This document shows positions 1 through 7,866 of a stretch of 64,000 nucleotides of DNA, piece after piece; within the stretch, counting starts at the first letter, position 1, and the number at the start of each line of letters is the position of its first letter. The stretch comes from Corynebacterium sp. BD556. GTDB lineage: Bacteria; Actinomycetota; Actinomycetes; Mycobacteriales; Mycobacteriaceae. The position numbers were made by a program, and so were the translations under genes. The stretch lies in the NCBI RefSeq assembly GCF_038452275.1, contig NZ_CP141643.1:496001-560000 (forward strand), in the 5' to 3' direction. A model generated the notes under the pieces. The model saw only the letters and a list, made by a program, of their open reading frames with translations, searched no databases and was not told where the DNA came from.

Positions 1-244
1 TGAAAGCCCTCCGAATGTTGATCTCCAGAAGTGACCCGATGTGGGCCAACTCGGTTTTGCTGAGTTCAGATGGACGAAACCGTCCGGTGTGCTGCCCATC
101 GTAGGCTTGGTCAAAAGTTTGCCTAAAGACCCTTCCCATTTCTTCGCCAGCGGGAATTCGGTAACGGAAATGTTCAGCCAAGGCTTTCGCAACCGTATCA
201 TCTGGTAGTTGGCCCAGGACCAACTCTGCTTTGCTATCAGGCAC
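1..244 (-). CDS. NaeI-family type II restriction endonuclease (N-terminal part, cut by window edge)
   Basis: The reverse strand stays open from a GTG at 244 to the window edge, giving about 81 residues. The stretch RQTFDQAYDGQHTGRF followed by SELSKTELAHIGSLLEINI closely matches, from memory, the N-terminal region of NaeI (DQLYDGQRTGR, then KTEKTHMGTLVEINL). NaeI cuts GCCGGC and needs two sites, so the same site is a reasonable inference here. GAGGG lies six bases before the GTG, and the gene overlaps the end of the methyltransferase by eight bases, so the two are translationally coupled. The catalytic region lies outside the window, so intactness cannot be judged. Confidence 0.75.
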   Translation of the reverse strand, partial: MPDSKAELVLGQLPDDTVAKALAEHFRYRIPAGEEMGRVFRQTFDQAYDGQHTGRFRPSELSKTELAHIGSLLEINIRRAF

Positions 245-1292
245 CAGCAACCCTCGGAAGATCGGATTCCACTAGGAGGCGGGATTGTTCCGTTTTTGAA
301 CGTGAAAGCGCCTCGCGGATTTTAACCCCAATTGCTTCCGCGACTGGCGGTGGGAACGCGTTCCCCACCTGCCTCCACTGTGCGGTTTTCCCTCCAGCCC
401 ATAGCCAATTCTCCGGGAATCCTTGAATAACGCCTCCCATCTTCACCGTCAAACGTGGCAGATTCTCCGGATCATTAACGGGAAACTCTGGTCCCGGTGC
501 TTCCTCTGCAATCGACGTGCCTTTCACGCCCAGTTTCTTCCACGCTGCTTTGGCCCGCGTCGGACCGACGTCAGGACCACCATGCTTCTTTGAACCACCA
601 ACCAGAGTCGGTGCAACTGTTCGTGCATTCTCTGCCCATGCGTCTGCTCCCGGCCAACCACGCTCCTCCATCAGGTGGTGCAGCGCTTCTCCCACTGAAA
701 GCTGACGATGTATTGGTTCCGGCCAGCGAAAATGCGGGGAAACCTCCGGTTTCAGGGCGATAAGAATAAATCGTGGCCTTAACTGCGGAACACCGAAGTC
801 CGCGGCTTGAAAGATCTTCCACTGCGTTTCATAGCCCAAATCGCTGAAAGCTTTGAGAAGTTGCCCCCGGTAAGAATCGAAACGCTTTTGGGCTAACCCC
901 TTTACGTTTTCGATCATTACAGCCCGAGGATCAATTTCTTCGACTAGACGCAGTGCTTGAGGGAAGAGATCGCGCTCATCTTCTGCGCCTAATTGTTTAC
1001 CGGCGATAGAGAATGGGGGGCAGGGCACTCCACCGGCAAAAAGATCGACCTGATCTTTCCATTGAGTGCCGTCCAAATCATGCACGTCCATTTCCAAGAC
1101 ATTCCAATTGACGTCGCATTCCGAACCGCGATTGAGGCGCAGTGTCTCGGCTGCCCAACCATCAAGCTCAACTACAGCATTGTGCCTAAAACCAGCCCTC
1201 TCAAGGCCGAGCGCCTGCCCTCCAGCTCCTGCGCAGATTTCAAGCGACGTAAATTCCTCGGTGCGGGATATAGACAACTCTTTGGAAATCAC
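237..1292 (-). CDS. DNA (cytosine-5-)-methyltransferase of the NaeI-type R-M system
   Basis: This is a C5-cytosine DNA methyltransferase that should protect host DNA from the adjoining NaeI-like nuclease. Motif I (EICAGAGGQALGLE, about residues 18-31), the catalytic PC motif (GGVPCPPFS, Cys near 91), motif VI (ENVKG, about 128), motif VIII (QLRPRF, about 170) and motif X (RQVGNAFPPPVAEAIG near the C-terminus) are all visible in order. At about 351 residues it has the usual single-domain length. A TTG at 1298 is also in frame, but AAAAGGG sits at the right distance for the GTG at 1292. Composition is less GC-rich than the downstream genes, which suits horizontal acquisition. GCCGGC specificity is inferred only from the partner. 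Confidence 0.9.
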   Translation of the reverse strand: MISKELSISRTEEFTSLEICAGAGGQALGLERAGFRHNAVVELDGWAAETLRLNRGSECDVNWNVLEMDVHDLDGTQWKDQVDLFAGGVPCPPFSIAGKQLGAEDERDLFPQALRLVEEIDPRAVMIENVKGLAQKRFDSYRGQLLKAFSDLGYETQWKIFQAADFGVPQLRPRFILIALKPEVSPHFRWPEPIHRQLSVGEALHHLMEERGWPGADAWAENARTVAPTLVGGSKKHGGPDVGPTRAKAAWKKLGVKGTSIAEEAPGPEFPVNDPENLPRLTVKMGGVIQGFPENWLWAGGKTAQWRQVGNAFPPPVAEAIGVKIREALSRSKTEQSRLLVESDLPRVAGA

Positions 1293-1669
1293 AGCCAACC
1301 CTTTTGCTCAATGTACTCAATGCTGACGATACTAAAGGCGCTACCGACACTGGGAATCTAATATAGTACATATGTTTGCATTCCTGTGCTAACTGGAAAT
1401 GATAATGATTATGGTGAACCCGATGCGACTTCTCTTTCATCCTCACCTTTTTTAGTCGCCGCTACCCGTTAATCAGGGTGACGAAGCAGAGATAAATTAG
1501 AGCATTTTCCTAGAGCGGGGTTCCGGACTAGAATGCCTCAGCCTTCCCCTCTAGATGATCGCAAGCAAGAGTTAGATAGCGGGAATTCTCACATCGAACC
1601 AGGCCGGCGTCGTCAAGCGAAAAGGCCTCAAATAGTATTCTTGCCGCTGCTGGCGTAGGGTGAGGGGCA
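1293..1669. other. Intergenic region between divergent methyltransferase and deaD genes
   Basis: This gap holds no convincing gene. It is AT-richer than its surroundings. Reading left, a TATATT box near 1360 could serve the methyltransferase. Reading right, TAGAAT at 1529-1534 is a candidate -10 for deaD, which would give an untranslated leader of about 130 nt, and a second TAGGGT lies at 1656-1661. A fur/zur-like palindrome at 1397-1415 is listed separately. No terminator hairpin was recognised. Confidence 0.4.
1397..1415. promoter_or_regulatory. Fur/Zur-like palindromic operator candidate
   Basis: The core TAATGATTA is a perfect palindrome around a central G, inside the AT-rich run AATGATAATGATTATGG. 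It resembles boxes bound by Fur-family metal regulators (Fur, Zur). No metal-uptake gene adjoins it; it lies between the methyltransferase and deaD. Similarity is by eye and AT-rich palindromes arise by chance, so confidence is low. Confidence 0.25.
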
Positions 1670-3724
1670 ATGAGCAATTCCGAAAACGCTACCGGCAGCG
1701 AGTTTGAGCCGGATATGAACTTGTCGGAAACTCAGGAAAACCCGCAGGATGTCGCAGTGTTTAGCGCTGCAGATAACGACACCAGGGAAGCGGGCACTTC
1801 TGAGGAAACCGGCGCTTCGGAGAATACCGAGGCCACTGTTGAAACTGATAACTCTGACGCAGACTTCACCTCAGAAGATGCCGCTGACCTGAGCCACGGG
1901 TTTGATCACCTTGGCCTGCCGTCCCGCGTCGTCGACGCGGTGAAGAAGGTTGGTTTTGAAAAACCGTCTGCCATCCAGGAAGAAACCATCCCGCTGCTGA
2001 TGGAAGGCCGCGACGTTGTCGGCCTTGCGCAGACGGGTACCGGCAAGACGGCGGCGTTCGCGTTGCCGATTTTGTCGCAGATCGATGTTGATGAGCGTTA
2101 CCCGCAGGCGCTGATTCTTGCGCCGACACGTGAGCTGGCGCTGCAGGTGTCGGACTCCTTCCAGTCCTTTGCCGATCATCTGGGCAAGATTTCGGTGCTG
2201 CCGATCTACGGCGGCCAAGCCTATGGCATCCAATTATCTGGTCTGCGCCGTGGAGCCCAGATCATCGTGGGTACGCCGGGTCGTGTCATCGACCATTTGG
2301 AGAAAGGCTCCCTGGACATCTCCAGTTTGCGTTTCCTCGTGCTCGATGAGGCAGATGAGATGCTCAATATGGGTTTTCAGGAGGATGTTGAACGCATCCT
2401 GGAAGACACCCCTGAGGCGAAGCAGGTTGCGCTTTTTTCGGCGACAATGCCCAACGGTATCCGCCGGATTTCCAAGCAGTATTTGAACAATCCTGCCGAG
2501 GTCACGGTTAAGTCCGAGACTCGCACTAACACGAATATCACGCAGCGTTACTTGTTTACGGCGCACCGCAACAAGCTGGACGCTATCACCCGTATTCTTG
2601 AGGTGACTGAGTTCGAGGCCATGATTGTGTTTGTGCGTACCAAGCAGGCGACCGAGGAGGTCGCCGAGAAGTTACGCGCTCGCGGTTTTTCTGCCGCGGC
2701 CATCAACGGTGATATTGCGCAGCAGCAACGTGAGCGCACTGTGGATCAGCTTCGCGACGGGCGCCTCGACATCTTGGTTGCTACCGATGTTGCGGCCCGT
2801 GGTTTGGATGTTGAGCGCATCAGCCACGTGCTCAACTATGACATTCCGAACGACACGGAAAGCTACGTTCACCGCATCGGTCGTACTGGGCGTGCCGGTC
2901 GCACGGGTGAGGCGATCTTGTTTGTCACTCCGCGTGAGCGTCGCATGCTGCGCTCCATTGAGCGGGTGACCAATGCGCGGATAGATGAAATGGACTTGCC
3001 TACTGTTGACGAGGTCAACGAGAGCCGCAAGGTGAGCTTTATGGATTCGATCACCGAGTCTTTGGAGTCGAGCCAGTTGCAGACCTTCAAGCAGATGGTG
3101 CGTGAGTATTCCTCGACCAATGATGTGCCGATGGATGACATTGCGGCTGCCCTTGCCGCTCAGGCGCATGCCGGTGAGGAGTTCCTGATGAAGGAGCCGC
3201 CAAAGGAGAAGCGGGGCCGGGACCGTGACCGTTTCGACCGCGATGAGCGCGGCGGGCGATTCGGCCGGGATCGTAGGGATCGCTTTGACCGCGATGATCG
3301 TGGCGATCGTGGGGACCGTTTTGACCGTGGTGGGCGTCGTAGCCGTTTTGAGGGCGACAATGAAAACTTTGATACTTACCGTCTTGATGTTGGTAAGCGT
3401 CAACACGTCCGCCCAGGTGCGATCGTCGGTGCTTTAGCTAACGAAGGTGGGCTGAACTCTCGTGACTTTGGCCGCATCACCATCGGTGGAGACTTCTCTT
3501 TGGTGGAGCTGCCGAAGAACCTGGACCGTGGCGTGCTTGATCGCCTGAGTGATACGCGCATCTCAGGCCAGTTGATCAATATTCAACCGGATAAGGGTTC
3601 CCCGCATCGTGGTGGTCGCGGCGGTGGATACCGCGGTGGTGGATACCGCGGCGGACGCGGGGGCCGTGACTTCGATGACCGCGGCGGACGCCGCGGCCGC
3701 GGGGGCCGCGAGTGGCGCGATTAA
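1670..3724 (+). CDS. deaD: DEAD-box ATP-dependent RNA helicase (DeaD/CsdA type)
   Basis: A 684-residue RNA helicase expected to unwind structured RNA in ribosome assembly and mRNA turnover, often in the cold. The order is an acidic N-terminal extension (residues 1-75), the Q motif, Walker A AQTGTGKT (120-127), DEAD (226-229), SAT (257-259), HRIGRTGR (401-408), a D/R-rich spacer (about 515-565), a DbpA-like RNA-binding domain and a Gly/Arg-rich tail from about 640. GAGGGG precedes the ATG. The RGG-like tail and acidic head are typical of actinobacterial DeaD and probably tune RNA binding. A strong hairpin follows the stop, so it is probably a single-gene unit. Confidence 0.95.
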   Translation: MSNSENATGSEFEPDMNLSETQENPQDVAVFSAADNDTREAGTSEETGASENTEATVETDNSDADFTSEDAADLSHGFDHLGLPSRVVDAVKKVGFEKPSAIQEETIPLLMEGRDVVGLAQTGTGKTAAFALPILSQIDVDERYPQALILAPTRELALQVSDSFQSFADHLGKISVLPIYGGQAYGIQLSGLRRGAQIIVGTPGRVIDHLEKGSLDISSLRFLVLDEADEMLNMGFQEDVERILEDTPEAKQVALFSATMPNGIRRISKQYLNNPAEVTVKSETRTNTNITQRYLFTAHRNKLDAITRILEVTEFEAMIVFVRTKQATEEVAEKLRARGFSAAAINGDIAQQQRERTVDQLRDGRLDILVATDVAARGLDVERISHVLNYDIPNDTESYVHRIGRTGRAGRTGEAILFVTPRERRMLRSIERVTNARIDEMDLPTVDEVNESRKVSFMDSITESLESSQLQTFKQMVREYSSTNDVPMDDIAAALAAQAHAGEEFLMKEPPKEKRGRDRDRFDRDERGGRFGRDRRDRFDRDDRGDRGDRFDRGGRRSRFEGDNENFDTYRLDVGKRQHVRPGAIVGALANEGGLNSRDFGRITIGGDFSLVELPKNLDRGVLDRLSDTRISGQLINIQPDKGSPHRGGRGGGYRGGGYRGGRGGRDFDDRGGRRGRGGREWRD

Positions 3725-3736
3725 CCACCAGCTCAC

Positions 3737-3803
3737 AACCCCCGACTACTGAAGTGCATTGATGCTTAACTGAAGGCGAGATGCAGTTCAGTAGTCGGGG
3801 GTT
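3737..3803. terminator. Very long inverted repeat, terminator of deaD
   Basis: Two 23-base arms (3737-3759 and 3781-3803) pair at 22 of 23 positions around a 21-base loop. The second arm ends GGGGGTTT in the deaD direction, so it can act as a rho-independent terminator. The stem is much longer than most terminators. Confidence 0.8.
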
Positions 3804-3925
3804 TCGGCTTGCCACTAGAATCATCAACGCATCGCGTGTGCAAGATTGGTTGGGTGGAAGGCGCAGTTAAGCGTCGTCCCTGCGCGCGAGATATTTTGCG
3901 CCACCGAGAAAGAAGGAAGATGGAG

Positions 3926-4756
3926 ATGAAGGCATTTCGCCCCGTCGCTGCGTTTGCGGCTGCAATTCTTGTCACCCTAGGGGCGGGAGGTCTCGCGCCG
4001 GTGCAAGTCCAGGCGCAGTCCGTCTCGGAAGCTCGCCAGGGTGGTGCCATCTATGTTGAAGGCACCGGTTTTTGCACGATCGGCTTCAACGAGGCTGGTA
4101 GGCAACGCAGCTTCACCGCCGCCCACTGCGGAGAAGAGGGGGCGCGTGTTCACCTGCTCGATTTAAACACGGGTACCCAGTCCGGGGCAGTGGGCACCTT
4201 CTTCCGCTCCAAGGTTTATGACGAACATCTGGGCAATGACTGGGCCGCCATCCAATGGGATAACGGTGTACGTATCGCCCCAAATTATTTCTCCGGCGAC
4301 GCCTGGGTCAACCCAGGCAGCATTCGGCCCGGCGAGAGGGTTTGCTATTACGGGCAAATCACCAACCGCCGCACTAGCGAACCGACCTGTGGAACTTTTG
4401 AAGGTGCTGTGGGCAACACTTATTTCGTCGACGCGCGTTTGACTCAGCCGGGTGATTCTGGTGGGCCCATGTGGGTGCCCGGCCGCGGCTTCGTCGGCGT
4501 GGTTTCTAGCATGTGGACTGCAGCTCCCTTGCCTTTGATTGGCAAGCGTGACTTCATCATCGGTGTGCATCCGGTTGACGGCCCTGGCGTGTCAGAGACG
4601 AATCTTTTCGCCCTGTACGTGCAGAATCTGCTGCTTGTTGCCACTGGCTCATCTCGGGGCCCAGGAGCCGATCTGATTCGTGGGGCTTTCGCTCAGTTCA
4701 TGAGCATCTTCAATAGCCTTGGGCTGCGTATCCCCGGCCTTATCAACTATTCCTAG
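3926..4756 (+). CDS. Secreted trypsin-like serine protease (S1 family)
   Basis: A 276-residue exported chymotrypsin-fold protease. A Sec signal peptide (basic MKAFR, hydrophobic core, end near AQA at residue 30) is followed by the triad: His in FTAAHCG (about 67), Asp in GNDWAA (about 105) and Ser in QPGDSGGP (about 178). It lacks a clear propeptide or C-terminal anchor, so it is probably released. The frame runs open to 3809, and ATGs occur at 3920 and 3926. AAGGA is eight bases before 3926, which supports that start. The substrate is unknown. Confidence 0.85.
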   Translation: MKAFRPVAAFAAAILVTLGAGGLAPVQVQAQSVSEARQGGAIYVEGTGFCTIGFNEAGRQRSFTAAHCGEEGARVHLLDLNTGTQSGAVGTFFRSKVYDEHLGNDWAAIQWDNGVRIAPNYFSGDAWVNPGSIRPGERVCYYGQITNRRTSEPTCGTFEGAVGNTYFVDARLTQPGDSGGPMWVPGRGFVGVVSSMWTAAPLPLIGKRDFIIGVHPVDGPGVSETNLFALYVQNLLLVATGSSRGPGADLIRGAFAQFMSIFNSLGLRIPGLINYS

Positions 4757-4847
4757 GCGCAGGCTGGGCTGTGGGGCCTTTGCTTTCCTCGCGGCGCAAA
4801 GAAACCGCAGCCACGCTGCGTGCCCACGTCACTCTTGAACTCCACAC

Positions 4848-4896
4848 AAAGAGGGTGTCACCGCGCAACCTGGTGCGTGCGGGTGACACCCTCTTT
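4848..4896. terminator. Bidirectional terminator between protease and membrane-protein genes
   Basis: The arms AAAGAGGGTGTCACC and GGTGACACCCTCTTT are perfectly complementary 15-mers around a loop of about 19 bases. The arm ends are A-rich on one side and T-rich on the other, so the hairpin can stop transcription from both converging genes. Confidence 0.85.
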
Positions 4897-4914
4897 ATGC
4901 GTGTGGGGGAGTGT

Positions 4915-5400
4915 TTACATTCCTGGGGCTGGCAGGAACATGAGAATGAGGGCCAAAAACCACATCAGGTTGAAGATGCCCGCGCCGGCGGCAGCCTTAG
5001 CCTTGGCGCCTTCGAAGTTGGATGTGCGGTCGGCGGGGTCTGCTTCGGCGGCGTCGAGTGCCCCGAGGTTGCCCATGATTTTGCGCTGCTGCGGGATGAC
5101 CATGAAAAACAGGATGGCCCACGCAATCGCGGTCAGGATGATCGCGGTGTGCAGCAGGAAGTTGCTCTTGTAGTTTACCCAGCCGGAGATCAGCACAGCG
5201 GCGCCGAGTAGTGGCACCAGCAGGGACAAAACGCCGTAGCGGTTGGTAAGGCTGTGGAGGATGGAGGCGCGGCCGATGGCCTCCTCATTGCCTGTGGTGG
5301 CTTTGACGGCCACACCCGGGAACATGGAGGTCGCAACCATGACCGGGCCGAGCAGCAGGATTGCTGCTGCAACGTGGGCGAAGATAAGAATTTGAGTCAT
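4915..5400 (-). CDS. Small integral membrane protein (DUF2269-like)
   Basis: A 161-residue protein with about four hydrophobic segments: residues 1-30 from MTQILIFAHVAAAILLL, around 60-80, around 85-105 with an FFMVIPQQRK edge, and a C-terminal helix ending FLPAPGM. It resembles DUF2269-type membrane proteins of unknown function, by recall only. The longer frame to 5538 is rejected because GGTGGAG sits just before the ATG at 5400 and the extension is low-complexity. It lies ten bases after the HNH nuclease gene and is probably co-transcribed with it and putP. Confidence 0.7.
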   Translation of the reverse strand: MTQILIFAHVAAAILLLGPVMVATSMFPGVAVKATTGNEEAIGRASILHSLTNRYGVLSLLVPLLGAAVLISGWVNYKSNFLLHTAIILTAIAWAILFFMVIPQQRKIMGNLGALDAAEADPADRTSNFEGAKAKAAAGAGIFNLMWFLALILMFLPAPGM

Positions 5401-5410
5401 GAGCTCCACC

Positions 5411-6067
5411 TTACGGCACGCCGCTGAGTTTGCCAGTCTCCGGGACGCGCACAGGTGCAAGGTGTTCGCGGCCGAGGATTCCGGCGGTGCCGGCGCAGGC
5501 GCGTTTCGCGGCGCGGAGGTCGGGTTGAGGCAAAACAAGATCGTAGGCGTAGGCTACGGCGGTGAGCTGTCGGGCGTAGGCGCACCGTGCTCGCCAATTT
5601 GACGGCATCCATTCGCTAGGAAGTTGGTCCGATTTTTCCCGGTTTACGGCCGCCGCAACGACGATAAGGTTGCGTGGATCGTTGGCGAAGGCTTCGCGGC
5701 GTTTTCTCGGCCAAGCGTGCGCTCCCATATCCCACGCCGCCGAGAGCGGCACCAGGTGGTCGACCTCCACATCGGTCGGCGCGATTTGCTCGCCGGTGTA
5801 GGGATCCGAAATGGAATCCACTGGCCAGTCGGGGTAGGCGGTGGAACATTCGGTGGCTGCGAAGGCTTTAGCCATGACAAAAGTGCGGGTGGTGCAGCCT
5901 TCACTTAGGTGTGCCCAGCCTGGTCCGAAGGCCTCGCGGTCGTAGCCGGTGACGGTTACGCGCAGCGGCGGCGCGTGGTCGGCCGCCGGTATGGAGCGTG
6001 ACAGCCCAGTGGGAAACGGGGAGAAAGCGATTGTCAGGACCGTCAAAAGGGCGAGGTAGTAGCGCAC
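5411..6067 (-). CDS. Secreted HNH-type endonuclease (DUF1524/GmrSD C-terminal-like)
   Basis: A 218-residue exported nuclease-fold protein. A signal-peptide-like N-terminus (MRYYLALLTVLTIAF) is followed by the HNH core: VEVDHLVPLSAAWDMGA (Asp-His about 103-104), NDPRNLIVV (about 130) and AAVNREKSDQLPSEW (about 140-152). This arrangement is typical of secreted actinobacterial HNH proteins with a DUF1524-like domain. The substrate is presumably extracellular DNA, for nutrition or competition, but this is inferred. It starts seven bases after the putP stop and probably shares its transcript. Confidence 0.85.
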   Translation of the reverse strand: MRYYLALLTVLTIAFSPFPTGLSRSIPAADHAPPLRVTVTGYDREAFGPGWAHLSEGCTTRTFVMAKAFAATECSTAYPDWPVDSISDPYTGEQIAPTDVEVDHLVPLSAAWDMGAHAWPRKRREAFANDPRNLIVVAAAVNREKSDQLPSEWMPSNWRARCAYARQLTAVAYAYDLVLPQPDLRAAKRACAGTAGILGREHLAPVRVPETGKLSGVP

Positions 6068-6074
6068 ACCCTTG

Positions 6075-7736
6075 TTAGACGCCGGCGGGCCCTTTCCGGT
6101 TCCCCTTCGGTTTGCCGCTGGAATCGTAGCGCTGCGGTTGAGCGTGAAAAGCTGCAGCGGTGGCGGCGGTGGCTTTTTCCGGGGCGATTTTTTGTATCAC
6201 CTCGTTGAAGGAGGTTTTCGGGTTGTCCATGGCGTATTCGTTGACAGCGATGGCGGTGTCGAAGTCCTTTTCCACCTCAGACGGGTTCGTGGTGAAAAGG
6301 GAGACGATGACCATGGCGGCGGTGGCGAAAATGACACCGGGGACGATCTCATAAATGATGCCGGACAGGGCGTCAACGGAGCCCCAGACGAACACGGTGA
6401 CTGCGCCAACAACCATGCCTACCAATGCACCCGTGGAAGTCAGGCGACGCCAGTAAAGCGACGCGATAACGACGGGGCCGAAGGCCGCGCCGAAGCCTGC
6501 CCATGCGAAGCCAACGAGCCCGAGGATCGTGTCGGAGGGGTTGATGGCCATGAGCATGGACACAACCGCGACTAGGACGACCATGGCGCGCGACAGGAGG
6601 ATTAAGGTTGCGTGCGTTGGTTTCTTCTTGGACACGATGCGGTAGAGGTCTTCAACTAAGGCGGTGGAGGCAATGAGAAGTTGTGAGGACATCGTGGACA
6701 TGATCGCCGCGAGTACAGCCGTCAGGATGATGCCGGCTATCAGCGGGTGGAACATGATCCGGGTGAGGTCCAAAAATATCGTTTCGTAGTTCGTTTGGTC
6801 GGTCACGTTCGCCGATTTCTGCGCGAAGTAGACGGTGGAGACTAAGGCGGTGAGGATCGAGCCGAGGAAGCAGAAGAAGACCCAGATGGTGGCGGAGCGG
6901 CGGGCGGCTTTTGCTTGAGCTGGGGTGCGCAGCGCCATGAAGCGGGTCACGATGTGTGGCTGGCCGAAGTAGCCCAGGCCCCACGCCAAGTTGCCCACGA
7001 TGGTGGCCATAGACACACCAGCGACCAAGTTGAAGTAGGTCGGGTTGCCGTCCGGGTGCGGGCCGTAGGCGTTGTTGGTGGGGAAGGAGAAGATGTCGCT
7101 GGGGTGAGAAAGGGTCACCATTGCTATTACCGGCACAGTCAGGAGGGCTAAAAACATCAAGGTGCCCTGCACCACGTCGGTGTAGGACACAGCAAGGAAC
7201 CCGCCGATGAACACGTAAAGTACGGTCACCGCACCGATGATTAGCATGCCGGTGGTGTAGCTGCCGTCGAAGGTTGATTCGAAGTAGCGCCCGCCGGTAA
7301 CCATGCCCGAGGAGACGTAGAAGGTAAAAAAGACGATGATGATCAAGGCGGCGACGATGCGCAGCAGGCGCGAGGTATCGTGGGTGCGGTTTTCAAAGAA
7401 GGACGGCAAAGTGATGGAGTTGTTGTCCACCTGGCTGAAGGAACGCAGCCGAGGCGCAATCCACTTCCAGTTCGCCCAGGTGCCGAGGAACAAGCCGATG
7501 ACGATCCACACTTCGCTCATTCCGGCGAGGTAAATGGCACCTGGCAGGCCCATGAGCAACCAGCCGGACATGTCGGAGGCGCCGGCGGACAGCGCCGCGA
7601 CGAAGGGGTGCAGACCGCGGTCACCCAAAACATAATCGTCGTATTTGCTGGTGTGGCGCCACGAATAGACCCCGATGGCGAGCATGACACCGAAGTACAA
7701 GACGATGGCTAGAATTAGCCAAGCACTTTCAGACAT
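6075..7736 (-). CDS. putP: Sodium/proline symporter PutP
   Basis: A 553-residue sodium:solute symporter (SSS family) importing proline with Na+. The protein has the expected 12-13 hydrophobic segments, beginning SAWLILAIVLYFGVMLAIG. The family-typical segment LSAGASDMSGWLLMGLPGAIY, within TM2, carries residues used for Na+ and proline binding. The C-terminal 60 residues are hydrophilic. Length is somewhat more than E. coli PutP. Three genes follow one another on this strand down to 4915, so putP is probably the first gene of that unit. Confidence 0.92.
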   Translation of the reverse strand: MSESAWLILAIVLYFGVMLAIGVYSWRHTSKYDDYVLGDRGLHPFVAALSAGASDMSGWLLMGLPGAIYLAGMSEVWIVIGLFLGTWANWKWIAPRLRSFSQVDNNSITLPSFFENRTHDTSRLLRIVAALIIIVFFTFYVSSGMVTGGRYFESTFDGSYTTGMLIIGAVTVLYVFIGGFLAVSYTDVVQGTLMFLALLTVPVIAMVTLSHPSDIFSFPTNNAYGPHPDGNPTYFNLVAGVSMATIVGNLAWGLGYFGQPHIVTRFMALRTPAQAKAARRSATIWVFFCFLGSILTALVSTVYFAQKSANVTDQTNYETIFLDLTRIMFHPLIAGIILTAVLAAIMSTMSSQLLIASTALVEDLYRIVSKKKPTHATLILLSRAMVVLVAVVSMLMAINPSDTILGLVGFAWAGFGAAFGPVVIASLYWRRLTSTGALVGMVVGAVTVFVWGSVDALSGIIYEIVPGVIFATAAMVIVSLFTTNPSEVEKDFDTAIAVNEYAMDNPKTSFNEVIQKIAPEKATAATAAAFHAQPQRYDSSGKPKGNRKGPAGV

Positions 7737-7866
7737 AAACTGGATGACTCCTTTTGAGAAAACTTGGAAACACGAAAAAGCGCCACGAGCCTAACGCGTT
7801 GCTTAGGTATTTACAGCTTGCGGCACGCGGCTTTGTTCATCGTATAAGGATGGTATAAGGGAAGTT

